Shown here piece after piece: positions 7,372-16,589 of a stretch of 64,000 bases of DNA (positions within the stretch are counted from its first letter, which is position 1; every line of letters starts with the position of its first letter). The notes below the pieces were generated by a model. It was not told the DNA's origin. It saw only the letters and a list, made by a program, of their open reading frames with translations, and searched no databases. The position numbers and the translations under genes are program-made. Source of the stretch: Candidatus Thiodubiliella endoseptemdiera (GTDB lineage: Bacteria > Pseudomonadota > Gammaproteobacteria > PS1 > Pseudothioglobaceae); the NCBI GenBank assembly GCA_013416635.1, contig JACCHT010000001.1, forward strand, positions 62,001 through 126,000. The letters are read 5' to 3'.

Positions 7372-10103
7372 ATGATATTGATAAACTACAAACTGATTTT
7401 GCTAATTCAGTTGACCAAAGTAAACTTAAAAGACCGCTTAATAATCAAGATGATAAAGATGATAAAAAGAAAAAGAAGAAGAAAAAGACCCCACCTTCTT
7501 TTAATGTTCAAATTGATATTGGTAATGGCGATCATGCGACTTTCTTTGGTGGCTCCAACAACCTAGATATTAAAGTTGGCAACGGTGCACACCACACACT
7601 GATGTACGGCGATAACAATGTTTTGATTAGCATAGGTAGTGCTGGTAATACTGATCGTTTTGTTAAAATTGGTGGTTATCGTGCACTAGAAGGTGTGCAA
7701 GTCTTAATAGGCAATAAAAATATTGTGGTTAATCACGGTGTTAGGAATGATTTAATCATTGCAACTGACCCTTCTTTCCCAATGATTCCATTTGTCAACC
7801 CCTTTGATGGCTCAGCCAATGTTTTGGGGTCTTTGAAAAAAATGTCTGCCTTAAGTAATTCTGAACAAAATGCATTGTGGAGTTGGAAAAAAACTGCAAA
7901 GTTTGCAGTTGATATGAGCTCTTTAGACAGCAATAGTGATACTGTATATAAAGATATTTTAACCCGTGGCAGTCAAAATAAAGTTTCTGACAGAGGGTTA
8001 AAATATGATGTAGAAATGACCCTCAACAAAAAATCCAATGAGTTTATGCAAATGAGTCAACAAAAACAACAGCAAAAACAAAGTTTTAAAGATGAAATAG
8101 ATAATTTCAGTTTAAATTTGACTATTGGCGGACAAGGTTCGGATATATTGATTGGCAATGGCAACTTTAGCTTTATGTTTGGCGATACCGTTTCTTCCGT
8201 CTTAGACACCACTGTTGCTTCATTATTTGGCATTATGCAACAAGAATTCACTAAAGATGGGCAGCCAGGTACTACTTTTACTTACACACCAGCCAATCAA
8301 AAAACGAAATTTATCAACAGTATGCTTAATGAAATAGCATCTCATGCAGACGATGTTACCTTTGGCGATATATTGGGTTATGAATACGCCGATAATGGTG
8401 CATGGGCTAAAACTAATGCAAGAGGATACAATCTATCAATCTCAGAAATACTAAAAGGACTACTTGGGACAGTATCTGACACTTTCGAAAATTCCATCCA
8501 AGCTTTATCTGAACCAGAACGCATAGTTAATGCATTAAAAGCGAGCTGGGGTACTGTTGCAGATATGGCAGAAAATACCTATGAAGCATTAGGTATGAAG
8601 GAAGCAATAGAAGGCTCCAAAAAAGCAGCGAAAAAAGCAGAAGAAGAGAAAAAAGCAGAAGAAGAGAAAAAAGCAGAAGACGACTCAGTAAAACCAGACG
8701 ATAAAGACAAAGATGATAGCAAAGACAAAGATGATGACAAAGACAAGGCCAAAACTGGGACTGAAAAGAAAAAAGCCTTTGGGTTTGGTGGAATCAAATT
8801 ACCGTCATTATTTGATTTAACTGCAAAGAACTTGATAGAAACCCTACAAGACTTGCCCGCATTGGCAAAAACGCTAGCCAGTAGTATTTCTTCTATTTCT
8901 TCAGAAGCCTCTAACATAAAAGAGGAAACGGTTAAATTTTTCTCAGATAGCGGGCATATGACTAATGATGGTGATCTATTTTTCAATATAGGTGCTCAAA
9001 ACTTTGCATGGGGCGGCGATGGTAAAGATTTATTTGCATTAATGGGCACCAACAACAATGTTTGGGGTGGCAGAGGGGATGATGTTGCTTATGTTATTGG
9101 TGAAGGTAATACTATTAGTGGAAATGAGGGAAATGATAGCGCAGTTTATGTGGGGCAAAATCATATGTTTATTGGCGGTGAAGGCAATGATGTTGCTGTT
9201 GCTTCTGGTCGATACAATACTTTATTTGGTGGCACAGGAGAAGACCAACTTTGGGCATTTGGAGAAAGAGCTTATATCACAGGTAATAAAGGCGACGATT
9301 ATCTAGTATCTACTGGTAATTATGGTAAAGTTTACGGCAATGAAGGCGATGATGTTGGGATCTTAATTGGTGCCTACAATAGGATGGATTTAGGTGAAGG
9401 AGATGACCATGGAAAAGTATTCGGCAATAGGAACAGAGTTTATTTAGCCAGTGGCAACGATGAGTTGGAAGTTGCTAGCCACCAATCTTTTGTTTTTGCT
9501 GAATCTGGTAATGATTATATATATATGCATAAAAACTCAACTGAAAACCAAATTGATGCAGGAGAGGGGGATGATTTACTGTATCTAGGAGGTGAAGACA
9601 ATGTCGTAATTGGCGGTAGTGGTGCCGATGTATTTGTAGTTGGAAATGACAATATATCTAGCATCCTTTCTGTTGATGGTAGCGATTACATTACATTTGA
9701 TTTAAACAGTTATCAGGATACTATGTATTATCGTGATAACAACGACCTTTTAATCAAACACCAATCACTGGTAAAGCCAGAGAAGCCAGCTGATGACGAT
9801 TCAAATATTGAAATTGCTAAGCAATATAGATCTCAAGATGGAGAAGTTTTAATTGAGGATTATTTCTCTGATACTAATACCGATGCTAGTGGTGTAAAAA
9901 TTTGTATTGATATTGACACCAAAAACAATCGTTATCATTATTTGGAAAAAGAGCAAGTGAGTAAATTGGTTGAATACATGTCAACTTTTGATTCGTTTGC
10001 TGACACTACAGGAGATCCCAACTATCAAAAAGAAGTTAATCAATTGTGGTCTAAGGCTCAAGTTGGGTATAATGTACCCTCAAGTATAAACAGCTTAACT
10101 TAA
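7365..10103 (+). CDS. MARTX-like RTX toxin, C-terminal RTX repeat piece
   Basis: The frame is open from 7323, so the ATG at 7602 is internal; the true reading enters from the middle piece near 7365. After a Lys-rich linker (about 7440-7490) comes a glycine-rich region, then an Ala/Lys/Glu/Asp low-complexity stretch (about 8610-8770). From about 8990 to 9640 there are RTX repeats of 18-19 residues (forms such as GGEGNDVAVASGRYN and GNKGDDYLVSTGN). This spacing is that of the C-terminal MARTX repeats rather than the 9-residue repeats of haemolysins. The repeats bind calcium and allow folding after type I secretion. The C-terminal signal region contains KLVEYMSTF, similar to the ends of other RTX proteins. 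No RtxC-type acyltransferase gene is visible between this gene and the transporter. Confidence 0.85.
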   Translation, partial: KLNDIDKLQTDFANSVDQSKLKRPLNNQDDKDDKKKKKKKKTPPSFNVQIDIGNGDHATFFGGSNNLDIKVGNGAHHTLMYGDNNVLISIGSAGNTDRFVKIGGYRALEGVQVLIGNKNIVVNHGVRNDLIIATDPSFPMIPFVNPFDGSANVLGSLKKMSALSNSEQNALWSWKKTAKFAVDMSSLDSNSDTVYKDILTRGSQNKVSDRGLKYDVEMTLNKKSNEFMQMSQQKQQQKQSFKDEIDNFSLNLTIGGQGSDILIGNGNFSFMFGDTVSSVLDTTVASLFGIMQQEFTKDGQPGTTFTYTPANQKTKFINSMLNEIASHADDVTFGDILGYEYADNGAWAKTNARGYNLSISEILKGLLGTVSDTFENSIQALSEPERIVNALKASWGTVADMAENTYEALGMKEAIEGSKKAAKKAEEEKKAEEEKKAEDDSVKPDDKDKDDSKDKDDDKDKAKTGTEKKKAFGFGGIKLPSLFDLTAKNLIETLQDLPALAKTLASSISSISSEASNIKEETVKFFSDSGHMTNDGDLFFNIGAQNFAWGGDGKDLFALMGTNNNVWGGRGDDVAYVIGEGNTISGNEGNDSAVYVGQNHMFIGGEGNDVAVASGRYNTLFGGTGEDQLWAFGERAYITGNKGDDYLVSTGNYGKVYGNEGDDVGILIGAYNRMDLGEGDDHGKVFGNRNRVYLASGNDELEVASHQSFVFAESGNDYIYMHKNSTENQIDAGEGDDLLYLGGEDNVVIGGSGADVFVVGNDNISSILSVDGSDYITFDLNSYQDTMYYRDNNDLLIKHQSLVKPEKPADDDSNIEIAKQYRSQDGEVLIEDYFSDTNTDASGVKICIDIDTKNNRYHYLEKEQVSKLVEYMSTFDSFADTTGDPNYQKEVNQLWSKAQVGYNVPSSINSLT

Positions 10104-10140
10104 AAAATAAAAAAAAGTTTAAAAATCATAACATTAAAGG

Positions 10141-10302
10141 GAGACCTTTGCATAAATATGAATAATCATCAAAACGCCATCTTTCATCAAATTACAAACT
10201 TTTTAAAAAACACCCTTAGCCCTGCTAGGAGTGGATTTAAAAAATTTCCAATTTAATAAAATCTGTCATTTTGCTAATCATCCCTATTTATGCAAAGGTC
10301 TC
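10141..10302 (+). mobile_element. MITE-like element, copy 1
   Basis: The terminal inverted repeats are GAGACCTTTGCATAAATA at the left end and its reverse complement at the right. A 5-bp target duplication AAAGG flanks it. This copy is 162 bp because one A run is one base longer (six A rather than five near 10205). No transposase is present. It lies 11 bp before the ATG of the next gene, and the duplicated AAAGG is that gene's Shine-Dalgarno sequence. Confidence 0.92.
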
Positions 10303-10313
10303 AAAGGAAAAAA

Positions 10314-10607
10314 ATGAATAGTAAAAATATATATGCGGATACAGTTAGCGCTATTAATGTCAATAACGGCATCGTTAAAATGCATTTGGTTGCCCAATCG
10401 CCTAATCAGGGAGTTACCAATAATAATGACGAAGCAAAGTTTGATGAACTAGGGGAAATCACTATGCCATTAAATGGTTTTCTATATATGTTGAGCGTTA
10501 TTGAAGGGTTAATGCAAGATGAAAAAATGAAAGACATGATTGAACGCTTTCAAAAAGCAGGTATTATTCCAAGCGAACAAGATATTAAAAAAGCGCAAAC
10601 AAAGTAA
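10314..10607 (+). CDS. Small uncharacterised protein upstream of the type I secretion genes
   Basis: This 97-residue protein has no signal peptide or membrane segment. I chose the ATG at 10314 because AAAGGA lies just upstream; the longer frame beginning at 10290 starts inside the MITE. The N-terminal half (TVSAINVNNGIVKMHLVAQ) looks like two beta strands, and the C-terminal half (EITMPLNGFLYMLSVIEGLMQDEKMKDMIERFQKAG) looks helical. From memory, small proteins of this shape occur beside other RTX and large-adhesin secretion loci, so it may be an accessory or coregulated cytoplasmic protein. Its position between toxin and transporter supports a link, but no function is demonstrated. Confidence 0.7.
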   Translation: MNSKNIYADTVSAINVNNGIVKMHLVAQSPNQGVTNNNDEAKFDELGEITMPLNGFLYMLSVIEGLMQDEKMKDMIERFQKAGIIPSEQDIKKAQTK

Positions 10608-10626
10608 TTTTTAACGATTTTTAGCG

Positions 10627-12681
10627 TTGCAACAAGTTTATCAATCAGTCTATACGCTATTCTTACTACTAAGAGAAGAGGTTTTAGGTAAGGATATTAT
10701 CGCTCAAAATAGTGAGAATAGTGAAACAACACTTGATGAAGATAAACTACATTTATTTGCTAAACAAAACAAGTTAAAGCTTCAATTTAGTAAAGAAAAA
10801 TTCTCTGCTAAAAAGTTACAAAAAAAAGCACCTTTTATTTTTTTCACTAAAGATAATTTACCTGCCGTAGTTGCTAGCATTTCTCAAGAGGGCGTATTAA
10901 TTCAGCGCCCAGGAGAGGCGCCAGCTCAATTTACATTGGCTGATATTCAAAAAGTTTGGGGCGGCAAAGTCATTTTTGTTAAGGATACTAATAAATTCGG
11001 ATTAGAATGGTTTTTACCTGAATTTTTACGCTATCGTAATATCTTGTTAGAAATTATTAGTTTTTCTTGTATTTTAAAAATTATTGCATTGGTACTGCCG
11101 TTAATTTTTCAAGTGGTGGTTGATAAAGTAGTGGTTAATAATGCCTTATCAACAATGGTTATTTTATTAGTTGCATTACTAAGTGCTAATATATTTGAAG
11201 TCGCCTTAACTGGCATACGCGAATATTTGTTATTGCATACTGCTAATCGTATTGATATTGGGCTAGGAATGCGTTTATTCAAGCATTTAATTCATCTGCC
11301 TATTGCTTTTTTTGAAAATAAATCTGTTGGGCTTTTGGTTAGTAGAGCGCAAGAGATTGATAGTGTGCGTGAATTTTTTACTGGCAAGGCTTTACTAGGT
11401 GCGATTGATTTTTTGTTTTTATTCGTCACTTTTTTTGTTATGTATTATATTTCGCCAAAAATAGCACTGGTAACCGTTGCGACTGTACCATTTTATTTTA
11501 TTGGTGCATGGCTACTTACACCAAAATTAATAAAGCATATTGAGTTATCATTTAGCAAAAGTGCAAAAAATACTGCCTTTTTAACCGAATCCATTTCTAA
11601 TAGTGAAACCATTAAAAGTATGGCGCTAGAAAGAGTTATGCTAAAGCGCTGGAATAAGCAAACTGATAGCATGGTAGAAGTTAATTACGCCTTACAAAAA
11701 TTAAATACTTCCGCCTCTCAAGTGGTTAGTATTTTTTCAAAAGTTGTAGGGGTATTGGTTTTATGGCTTGCCGCAACTGAGGTGTTTGCACTTAGTATGA
11801 CTATTGGACAGTTGATTGCTTTTAATATGTTGTTATCTATGTTTCAACAACCACTCAACCAACTTATTTCGTTATGGCAAGAATTTTTGCAAACAAAAAT
11901 AGCAATTGAGAGATTAAGTAGCATTCTAAATACACCTGCAGAAAGAAAACAACATCAAAACCCTCATAAACTACAAGGAAAAATTGAGCTCAGGGATGTA
12001 TCCTTTAAATACACATCAACTGGCAATTTAGTGCTTGAAGACATTAACCTAATTATTGCACCTGGAGAAAGCGTAGCATTAGTTGGTGGGTCTGGATCTG
12101 GAAAAAGCACGATTGCTAAGTTGATACAGGGCTTATACACTCCTGACTCTGGGGAAATTTATATTGACGATATTAATCTTAATAAGATAGATGTGCACTC
12201 GTTAAGAGAGCAAATCGGTGTTGTTTTACAAGACAATTATCTTTTTCAAGAGAGTGTGCGTGAAAATATTGCCCATAAAGACCCGACTTTGCCATTAGAG
12301 CAAGTTATCGAAGCAGCAAAAACCTCAGGTGCCGATGACTTTATTCGTAAAATGCAACTGGGTTATAACACTGAAATTCAGGAAGGTGGGAAATCTCTAT
12401 CAGGAGGACAGCGACAAAGAATTGCATTTGCCAGGGCAATTGTTGACAAACCAAAATTACTCATTTTGGATGAAGCGACTTCTGCTTTAGATGAAGAGTC
12501 TCAGGCGTTAATTCGTCAAAATATGGCTAAAATATCACTTGGTAAAACGGTTATTATTATCGCTCATCGTTTATCCACTATCAAATCTTGTGACCGGGTA
12601 GTGGTTATTAATAAGGGTAAAATAACCAATATTTTATCTGGAGCAGACAAAGCTAAATACTTAAGCCTTATACCCGGATGA
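10627..12681 (+). CDS. rtxB: Type I secretion ABC transporter, RtxB-like
   Basis: This 684-residue inner-membrane ABC exporter probably forms part of the type I channel that secretes the upstream toxin. Residues 1-130 match the degenerate C39-like domain that recognises RTX substrates without cleaving them. Residues about 140-430 carry the membrane segments. The ATPase has Walker A GGSGSGKST (about 487-495), signature LSGGQRQR (about 590) and Walker B LLILDEATSALD (about 610). A TTG start at 10627 is the only reasonable start, since a stop lies just upstream and no ATG is near. The stop overlaps the rtxD start (ATGA), so the genes are translationally coupled. Confidence 0.88.
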   Translation: MQQVYQSVYTLFLLLREEVLGKDIIAQNSENSETTLDEDKLHLFAKQNKLKLQFSKEKFSAKKLQKKAPFIFFTKDNLPAVVASISQEGVLIQRPGEAPAQFTLADIQKVWGGKVIFVKDTNKFGLEWFLPEFLRYRNILLEIISFSCILKIIALVLPLIFQVVVDKVVVNNALSTMVILLVALLSANIFEVALTGIREYLLLHTANRIDIGLGMRLFKHLIHLPIAFFENKSVGLLVSRAQEIDSVREFFTGKALLGAIDFLFLFVTFFVMYYISPKIALVTVATVPFYFIGAWLLTPKLIKHIELSFSKSAKNTAFLTESISNSETIKSMALERVMLKRWNKQTDSMVEVNYALQKLNTSASQVVSIFSKVVGVLVLWLAATEVFALSMTIGQLIAFNMLLSMFQQPLNQLISLWQEFLQTKIAIERLSSILNTPAERKQHQNPHKLQGKIELRDVSFKYTSTGNLVLEDINLIIAPGESVALVGGSGSGKSTIAKLIQGLYTPDSGEIYIDDINLNKIDVHSLREQIGVVLQDNYLFQESVRENIAHKDPTLPLEQVIEAAKTSGADDFIRKMQLGYNTEIQEGGKSLSGGQRQRIAFARAIVDKPKLLILDEATSALDEESQALIRQNMAKISLGKTVIIIAHRLSTIKSCDRVVVINKGKITNILSGADKAKYLSLIPG

Positions 12682-14042
12682 ATTATCATTTATTTAAGAA
12701 AAAGTTTCTTTCAATTTTCAGTAGTAAAAAGACTGAAAATAAAGCCTTTGAGTTTTCCCCTACTTATTTACGAATTCAAAAACAAGCGCCGACAAATTTC
12801 TCTCGCATTATTGGCTGGAGTGTGGTTTTATTTGTGATTATTGTGCTTTTATGGTCTTATTTTAGTTATATTGCTATTTATGCAAATACTACGGGAAAGT
12901 TAATTGTTTCTGGAAAGTCGCAGCAAATTCAATCATTAAACACAGGGAAGATTGAAAAAATTTATGCCCAAGAAGGGCAGGTGGTAAAAAAAGGAGATGT
13001 ATTGGTGCAACTTATTGACATAGAGGCAAGAACCTCCATTGTTAATCTGAAGGCAAAATTATCTTTTTACCAAAAAAATGAGAAAAAATTTAAATATATT
13101 TTTCCTATTATTGAACAAATAGAGCAAGGTGTAGCAATTCAAAACATCACTCAAGCCAATGCTGATACGCAGGCAACCCTAGAGTTAGAGGAGTTTTTTA
13201 AACAAATAGAGCAATTTAACTCCAAAATTAGTAACTTAGCTAAGGCGAGTAAAAATTTAAAGAGTGAAATTAAGTTAGAGAAATTAATTATAAAAAATAC
13301 CCAAAAGCGCGCCAATATGTTTCAAGGGTTATTTGAAAGTAAAGACATTTCTAATTTAGAATTATTGCGAGCTCAAAAAGAATTGTTACAATCTCAAAAA
13401 GAATTGGCAAGTAAACAATCTAAACTACACGAATTAAGTAACAATCTAGATTTAGAGAAAAGCAATAAAAAGTTTGCCATCAGTCAAAATAAAAATAAAA
13501 TTTATAAAGAATACCAAGAAAACCAATTAAAGGCTATTGAAACATTGGAATCGTTAAAAAAATATCGTGACCAACTACAATCAATGCGTATTTATGCACC
13601 AATAGATGGTTTTGTTCAGGCTATTGCCATTAACACAGTCGGCGGTGTGGTAACGCCTGCACAAGTGCTGATGTCAATTGTTCCTATGGGTAAACTTGCC
13701 TTACAGGCAGAAGTAAAAGTATTAAATAAAGATGTTGGTTTTGTGCATATTGGGCAGGCAGCAAATGTGCAACTAGATGCCTTTAACTATATCAAGTATG
13801 GCGCAATTGATGGTGTTGTTGAAAGCATTTATCAAGATTCTATTGAAGATAAAGAATTAGGCTATGTCTTCTTAGCCATCATCAGTCTTAAGGATAACAC
13901 CATACAGTATAAGAAAAAAACAATTCCTTTGCATGCAGGCTTGTCTGTTGTTGCTAGGATAAAAACAGGGCAACGCCGTGTTATTGAATATTTACTATCA
14001 CCTGTATTGGAGCATGTCAATGAAGGACTTAGAGAGCGTTAA
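12678..14042 (+). CDS. rtxD: Type I secretion membrane fusion protein, RtxD/HlyD family
   Basis: This 454-residue periplasmic adaptor links the ABC exporter to the outer-membrane channel. It has a short cytoplasmic N terminus, one membrane segment (about 44-68, GWSVVLFVIIVLLWSYF), a biotinyl-lipoyl-like half (GKIEKIYAQEGQVVKKGDVL, about 92-111), long coiled-coil helices in the middle (about 120-300) and the second half-motif with a beta-barrel domain (IYAPIDGFVQAI onward). It overlaps rtxB by 4 bp and rtxE by about 23 bp. No TolC gene is nearby, so the outer-membrane component must be encoded elsewhere. Confidence 0.88.
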   Translation: MNYHLFKKKFLSIFSSKKTENKAFEFSPTYLRIQKQAPTNFSRIIGWSVVLFVIIVLLWSYFSYIAIYANTTGKLIVSGKSQQIQSLNTGKIEKIYAQEGQVVKKGDVLVQLIDIEARTSIVNLKAKLSFYQKNEKKFKYIFPIIEQIEQGVAIQNITQANADTQATLELEEFFKQIEQFNSKISNLAKASKNLKSEIKLEKLIIKNTQKRANMFQGLFESKDISNLELLRAQKELLQSQKELASKQSKLHELSNNLDLEKSNKKFAISQNKNKIYKEYQENQLKAIETLESLKKYRDQLQSMRIYAPIDGFVQAIAINTVGGVVTPAQVLMSIVPMGKLALQAEVKVLNKDVGFVHIGQAANVQLDAFNYIKYGAIDGVVESIYQDSIEDKELGYVFLAIISLKDNTIQYKKKTIPLHAGLSVVARIKTGQRRVIEYLLSPVLEHVNEGLRER

Positions 14043-16167
14043 CGCCACTGTTGACAGCCGCGCTTTATGTTGTATCATTCAATTGTTAAAGCATTTTGAA
14101 AAAAACACCACATTAGAAAGTATTAAACACTTACTGGTTAACAGTCAAGAGGGAGTTTTAAGTGACTTTGAGTTAGTGTATGCGATTCAATGGGCAGGCA
14201 TTAATGCAGAATGTGTGCAGGTTGAGTTCAATCAATCAAATAAACTACATCTACCTGTGCTTGTCAAATGCCAAAATAACTGGCTACTACTTGAAGAATT
14301 TGATGGCAATAATTTCAATCTATTTGATGGCACAGATAGATGGCAAATAGACAAACAAGATTGCCGTCAAATTTGGCAAGATACTTGTATTGTTGTTGCT
14401 AATAATTTGGAAGAATATGATGCCAATACTGTGCAAAATGTGCCTATTAAAAATGGCTCTATTTTTCAATGGTTCCTACCCTCAATTAAAAAACATAAAA
14501 AACAATTTTTAGCGGTGATTTTCATTTCTATTATGATTCAGTTAGTTATGTTACTTACCCCCTTATTGTTTCAATATCTTTTAGACAGTGCCTTGCCTAG
14601 TTTTAATCTTGCCAACTTGCAAACTGTTATGATAGCAATGCTGTTCTTCGCCTTAATTGACCCGATTTTTTTAATGATGCGTTCGTTTGCCTTTTCCAAT
14701 CTTACTTCTAAAATTGATGCAGAGTTAACCAGCCGAATTTATGAGCATTTAATGCAACTACAATTATCTTTCTTCCAAGACAACCAAATTGGAAAAATAA
14801 CCGCCTTTATGAGAGAAATGACAAATATTCGTCAATTTATGACAGGCAATTCACTCACTTTAGTTATTGATTTAATTTTTGTAATTGTGTTCTTTTCAGT
14901 AATGTTCCAGTATTCTGTATTTATGACTGTTATTGTATTGATATTTTTATTAATCTATTTTTTCTTTTGGTTGTTAATGGGGCCTATAGTGCGCAAAAAA
15001 AGTGAGAAATCCTTTGATGCAAATGCAGATAATATTGCCTTATTGACAGAAACTTTATACGGCATTCATTCTATAAAATCAATGGCAACGGAAGGCAGGT
15101 TCACCCGTCAATGGCAAAAACGACTAGGAAAATATCAACGCGCCTACGCACAAGCAGAAGTAACCAACATTTTTTCTATGCAAGGTATTTCGCTTATTAA
15201 CAAAATAATGGTGATTGTAATTTTATGGATAGGTATTACTGAGGTACTGGAAGGCACTTTAACAATCGGTGCTTTTATTGCATTTCGAATGTATTCGAAT
15301 TATGTTGCCGAGCCTGTGATTCGATTGGCACAAATATGGCAAGATTTTCAATATACTTTGGTATCTATTAAAAGAATTAGCTTAATTCTCAAAGAGCCTT
15401 TAGAAGAATTGCCAAAAGATATGTTTTTTAACAATATTTCAGGCGGTATTATTTTTAAAGATGTTTGTTTTACTTATCATCAAAATTTACCTTTAGTGTT
15501 ATCAGACATTAATCTAGAACTAAAACCTGGTTGTATGGTTGGTATAACAGGACCTTCTGGATCTGGAAAAAGCACATTGAGCAAACTATTGCAAGCATTT
15601 TATCAGCCAACTAGAGGGGAAATAATGATAGATGGCTTGGATATTAGGACGCTTTCACCGACTGAATTGAGAATGAATATGGGTGTAGTTTTGCAAAATA
15701 GTGAATTATTTCAGGACACACTTATTAATAATATTAAAATTACCAACCCCGATATTACTATGGAACAATTGCAAAAGATTGCTGAAATATGTGGTGCAGA
15801 TTTTATTGAAGAATTACCAGAAGGGTATGAAACAATGCTCAGTGAAAAAGGGGGTAATTTATCAGGTGGGCAACGACAAAGAATTGCCTTTATGCGTGCA
15901 CTGGTCAATAATCCAAAGATTTTAATCTTAGACGAGGCAACCTCTGCCCTAGATTATGATTCAGAACGCATTATTTTAAATCATTTGCCAGAAATAAGAA
16001 AAAACAGAACCGTTATTTCAGTTGCCCATCGTCTTAATACCATCAAAGAGGCTGATGTGATAATTTTTATTGACAACGGAAAAATTACTGAGCAAGGCAC
16101 ACATCAAGAGTTAATAGATAAAAAAGGAGGGTATGCAAGACTTTATCATCTACAGCAACAAACATAA
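14020..16167 (+). CDS. rtxE: Second type I secretion ABC transporter, RtxE-like
   Basis: This 715-residue exporter has the same layout as RtxB: an N-terminal C39-like domain with QWAGINAECVQVEF-type strands, a membrane domain, then an ATPase with GPSGSGKST (about 511-519), LSGGQRQR (about 613) and LILDEATSALD (about 634). Paired ATPases around one adaptor (B-D-E) are the hallmark of MARTX secretion systems and differ from the single HlyB of haemolysin loci. I chose the ATG at 14020 because GGAG lies 7 bp upstream; the ATG at 14014 is also possible. The gene overlaps the end of rtxD. Confidence 0.87.
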   Translation: MKDLESVNATVDSRALCCIIQLLKHFEKNTTLESIKHLLVNSQEGVLSDFELVYAIQWAGINAECVQVEFNQSNKLHLPVLVKCQNNWLLLEEFDGNNFNLFDGTDRWQIDKQDCRQIWQDTCIVVANNLEEYDANTVQNVPIKNGSIFQWFLPSIKKHKKQFLAVIFISIMIQLVMLLTPLLFQYLLDSALPSFNLANLQTVMIAMLFFALIDPIFLMMRSFAFSNLTSKIDAELTSRIYEHLMQLQLSFFQDNQIGKITAFMREMTNIRQFMTGNSLTLVIDLIFVIVFFSVMFQYSVFMTVIVLIFLLIYFFFWLLMGPIVRKKSEKSFDANADNIALLTETLYGIHSIKSMATEGRFTRQWQKRLGKYQRAYAQAEVTNIFSMQGISLINKIMVIVILWIGITEVLEGTLTIGAFIAFRMYSNYVAEPVIRLAQIWQDFQYTLVSIKRISLILKEPLEELPKDMFFNNISGGIIFKDVCFTYHQNLPLVLSDINLELKPGCMVGITGPSGSGKSTLSKLLQAFYQPTRGEIMIDGLDIRTLSPTELRMNMGVVLQNSELFQDTLINNIKITNPDITMEQLQKIAEICGADFIEELPEGYETMLSEKGGNLSGGQRQRIAFMRALVNNPKILILDEATSALDYDSERIILNHLPEIRKNRTVISVAHRLNTIKEADVIIFIDNGKITEQGTHQELIDKKGGYARLYHLQQQT

Positions 16168-16293
16168 TGCCGATAAAGAAAATCTTGCGCCTCAATTGGA
16201 TTATAGGTATTGCATTATTTGGCGATGATTGGTTTGAAAAATTGAAAACAACTTATACGCCAAAAATCTCCTACCCATACTTTGTTTTATTTA
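16167..16293 (+). pseudogene. Short ORF cut by a MITE
   Basis: An ATG at 16167 overlaps the rtxE stop (TAATG) and opens about 42 codons (MPIKKILRLNWIIGIALFG...) before running into MITE copy 2. Without the insertion the frame would continue past 16455 but soon runs antisense to cobO, so the original 3' end is unclear. It may be the remnant of a small gene coupled to the secretion operon or a chance frame. I do not recognise it. The stretch 16455-16589 holds nothing else that I can support. Confidence 0.3.
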
Positions 16294-16454
16294 GAGACCT
16301 TTGCATAAATATGAATAATCATCAAAACGCCATCTTTCATCAAATTACAAACTTTTTAAAAACACCCTTAGCCCTGCTAGGAGTGGATTTAAAAAATTTC
16401 CAATTTAATAAAATCTGTCATTTTGCTAATCATCCCTATTTATGCAAAGGTCTC
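16294..16454 (+). mobile_element. MITE-like element, copy 2
   Basis: It is 161 bp, with terminal inverted repeats GAGACC...GGTCTC and target duplication ATTTA on both sides. It lies between the rtx operon and the convergent cobO gene. The sequence appears identical to copies 3, 4 and 7. Confidence 0.92.
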
Positions 16455-16589
16455 ATTTAAAAGGTGCAATTATAGCGTATTATTTGGGATGTTGTTTTCT
16501 GCTTTCAGGATGTTTACTTTGTCTGTTTTTTTTGTCTTGATCCCAGCTCGAGGAGCCATATTAAGAAAACCTGCTTTATTGCAGAATGG

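Noticed and set aside
7372..7566. Short ORF between the two large toxin pieces
   Set aside because: It is a frame shadow of the Lys-rich linker; the true reading is in the frame that leads into the RTX repeats.
8579..8986. Ser/Phe/Leu-rich ORF on the minus strand inside the toxin
   Set aside because: It is the antisense of the Ala/Lys/Glu/Asp low-complexity stretch of the RTX piece.
10141..10302. Complete insertion sequence with transposase
   Set aside because: The element is only 161-162 bp and encodes at most a 48-codon peptide; no DDE transposase is present anywhere in the window.
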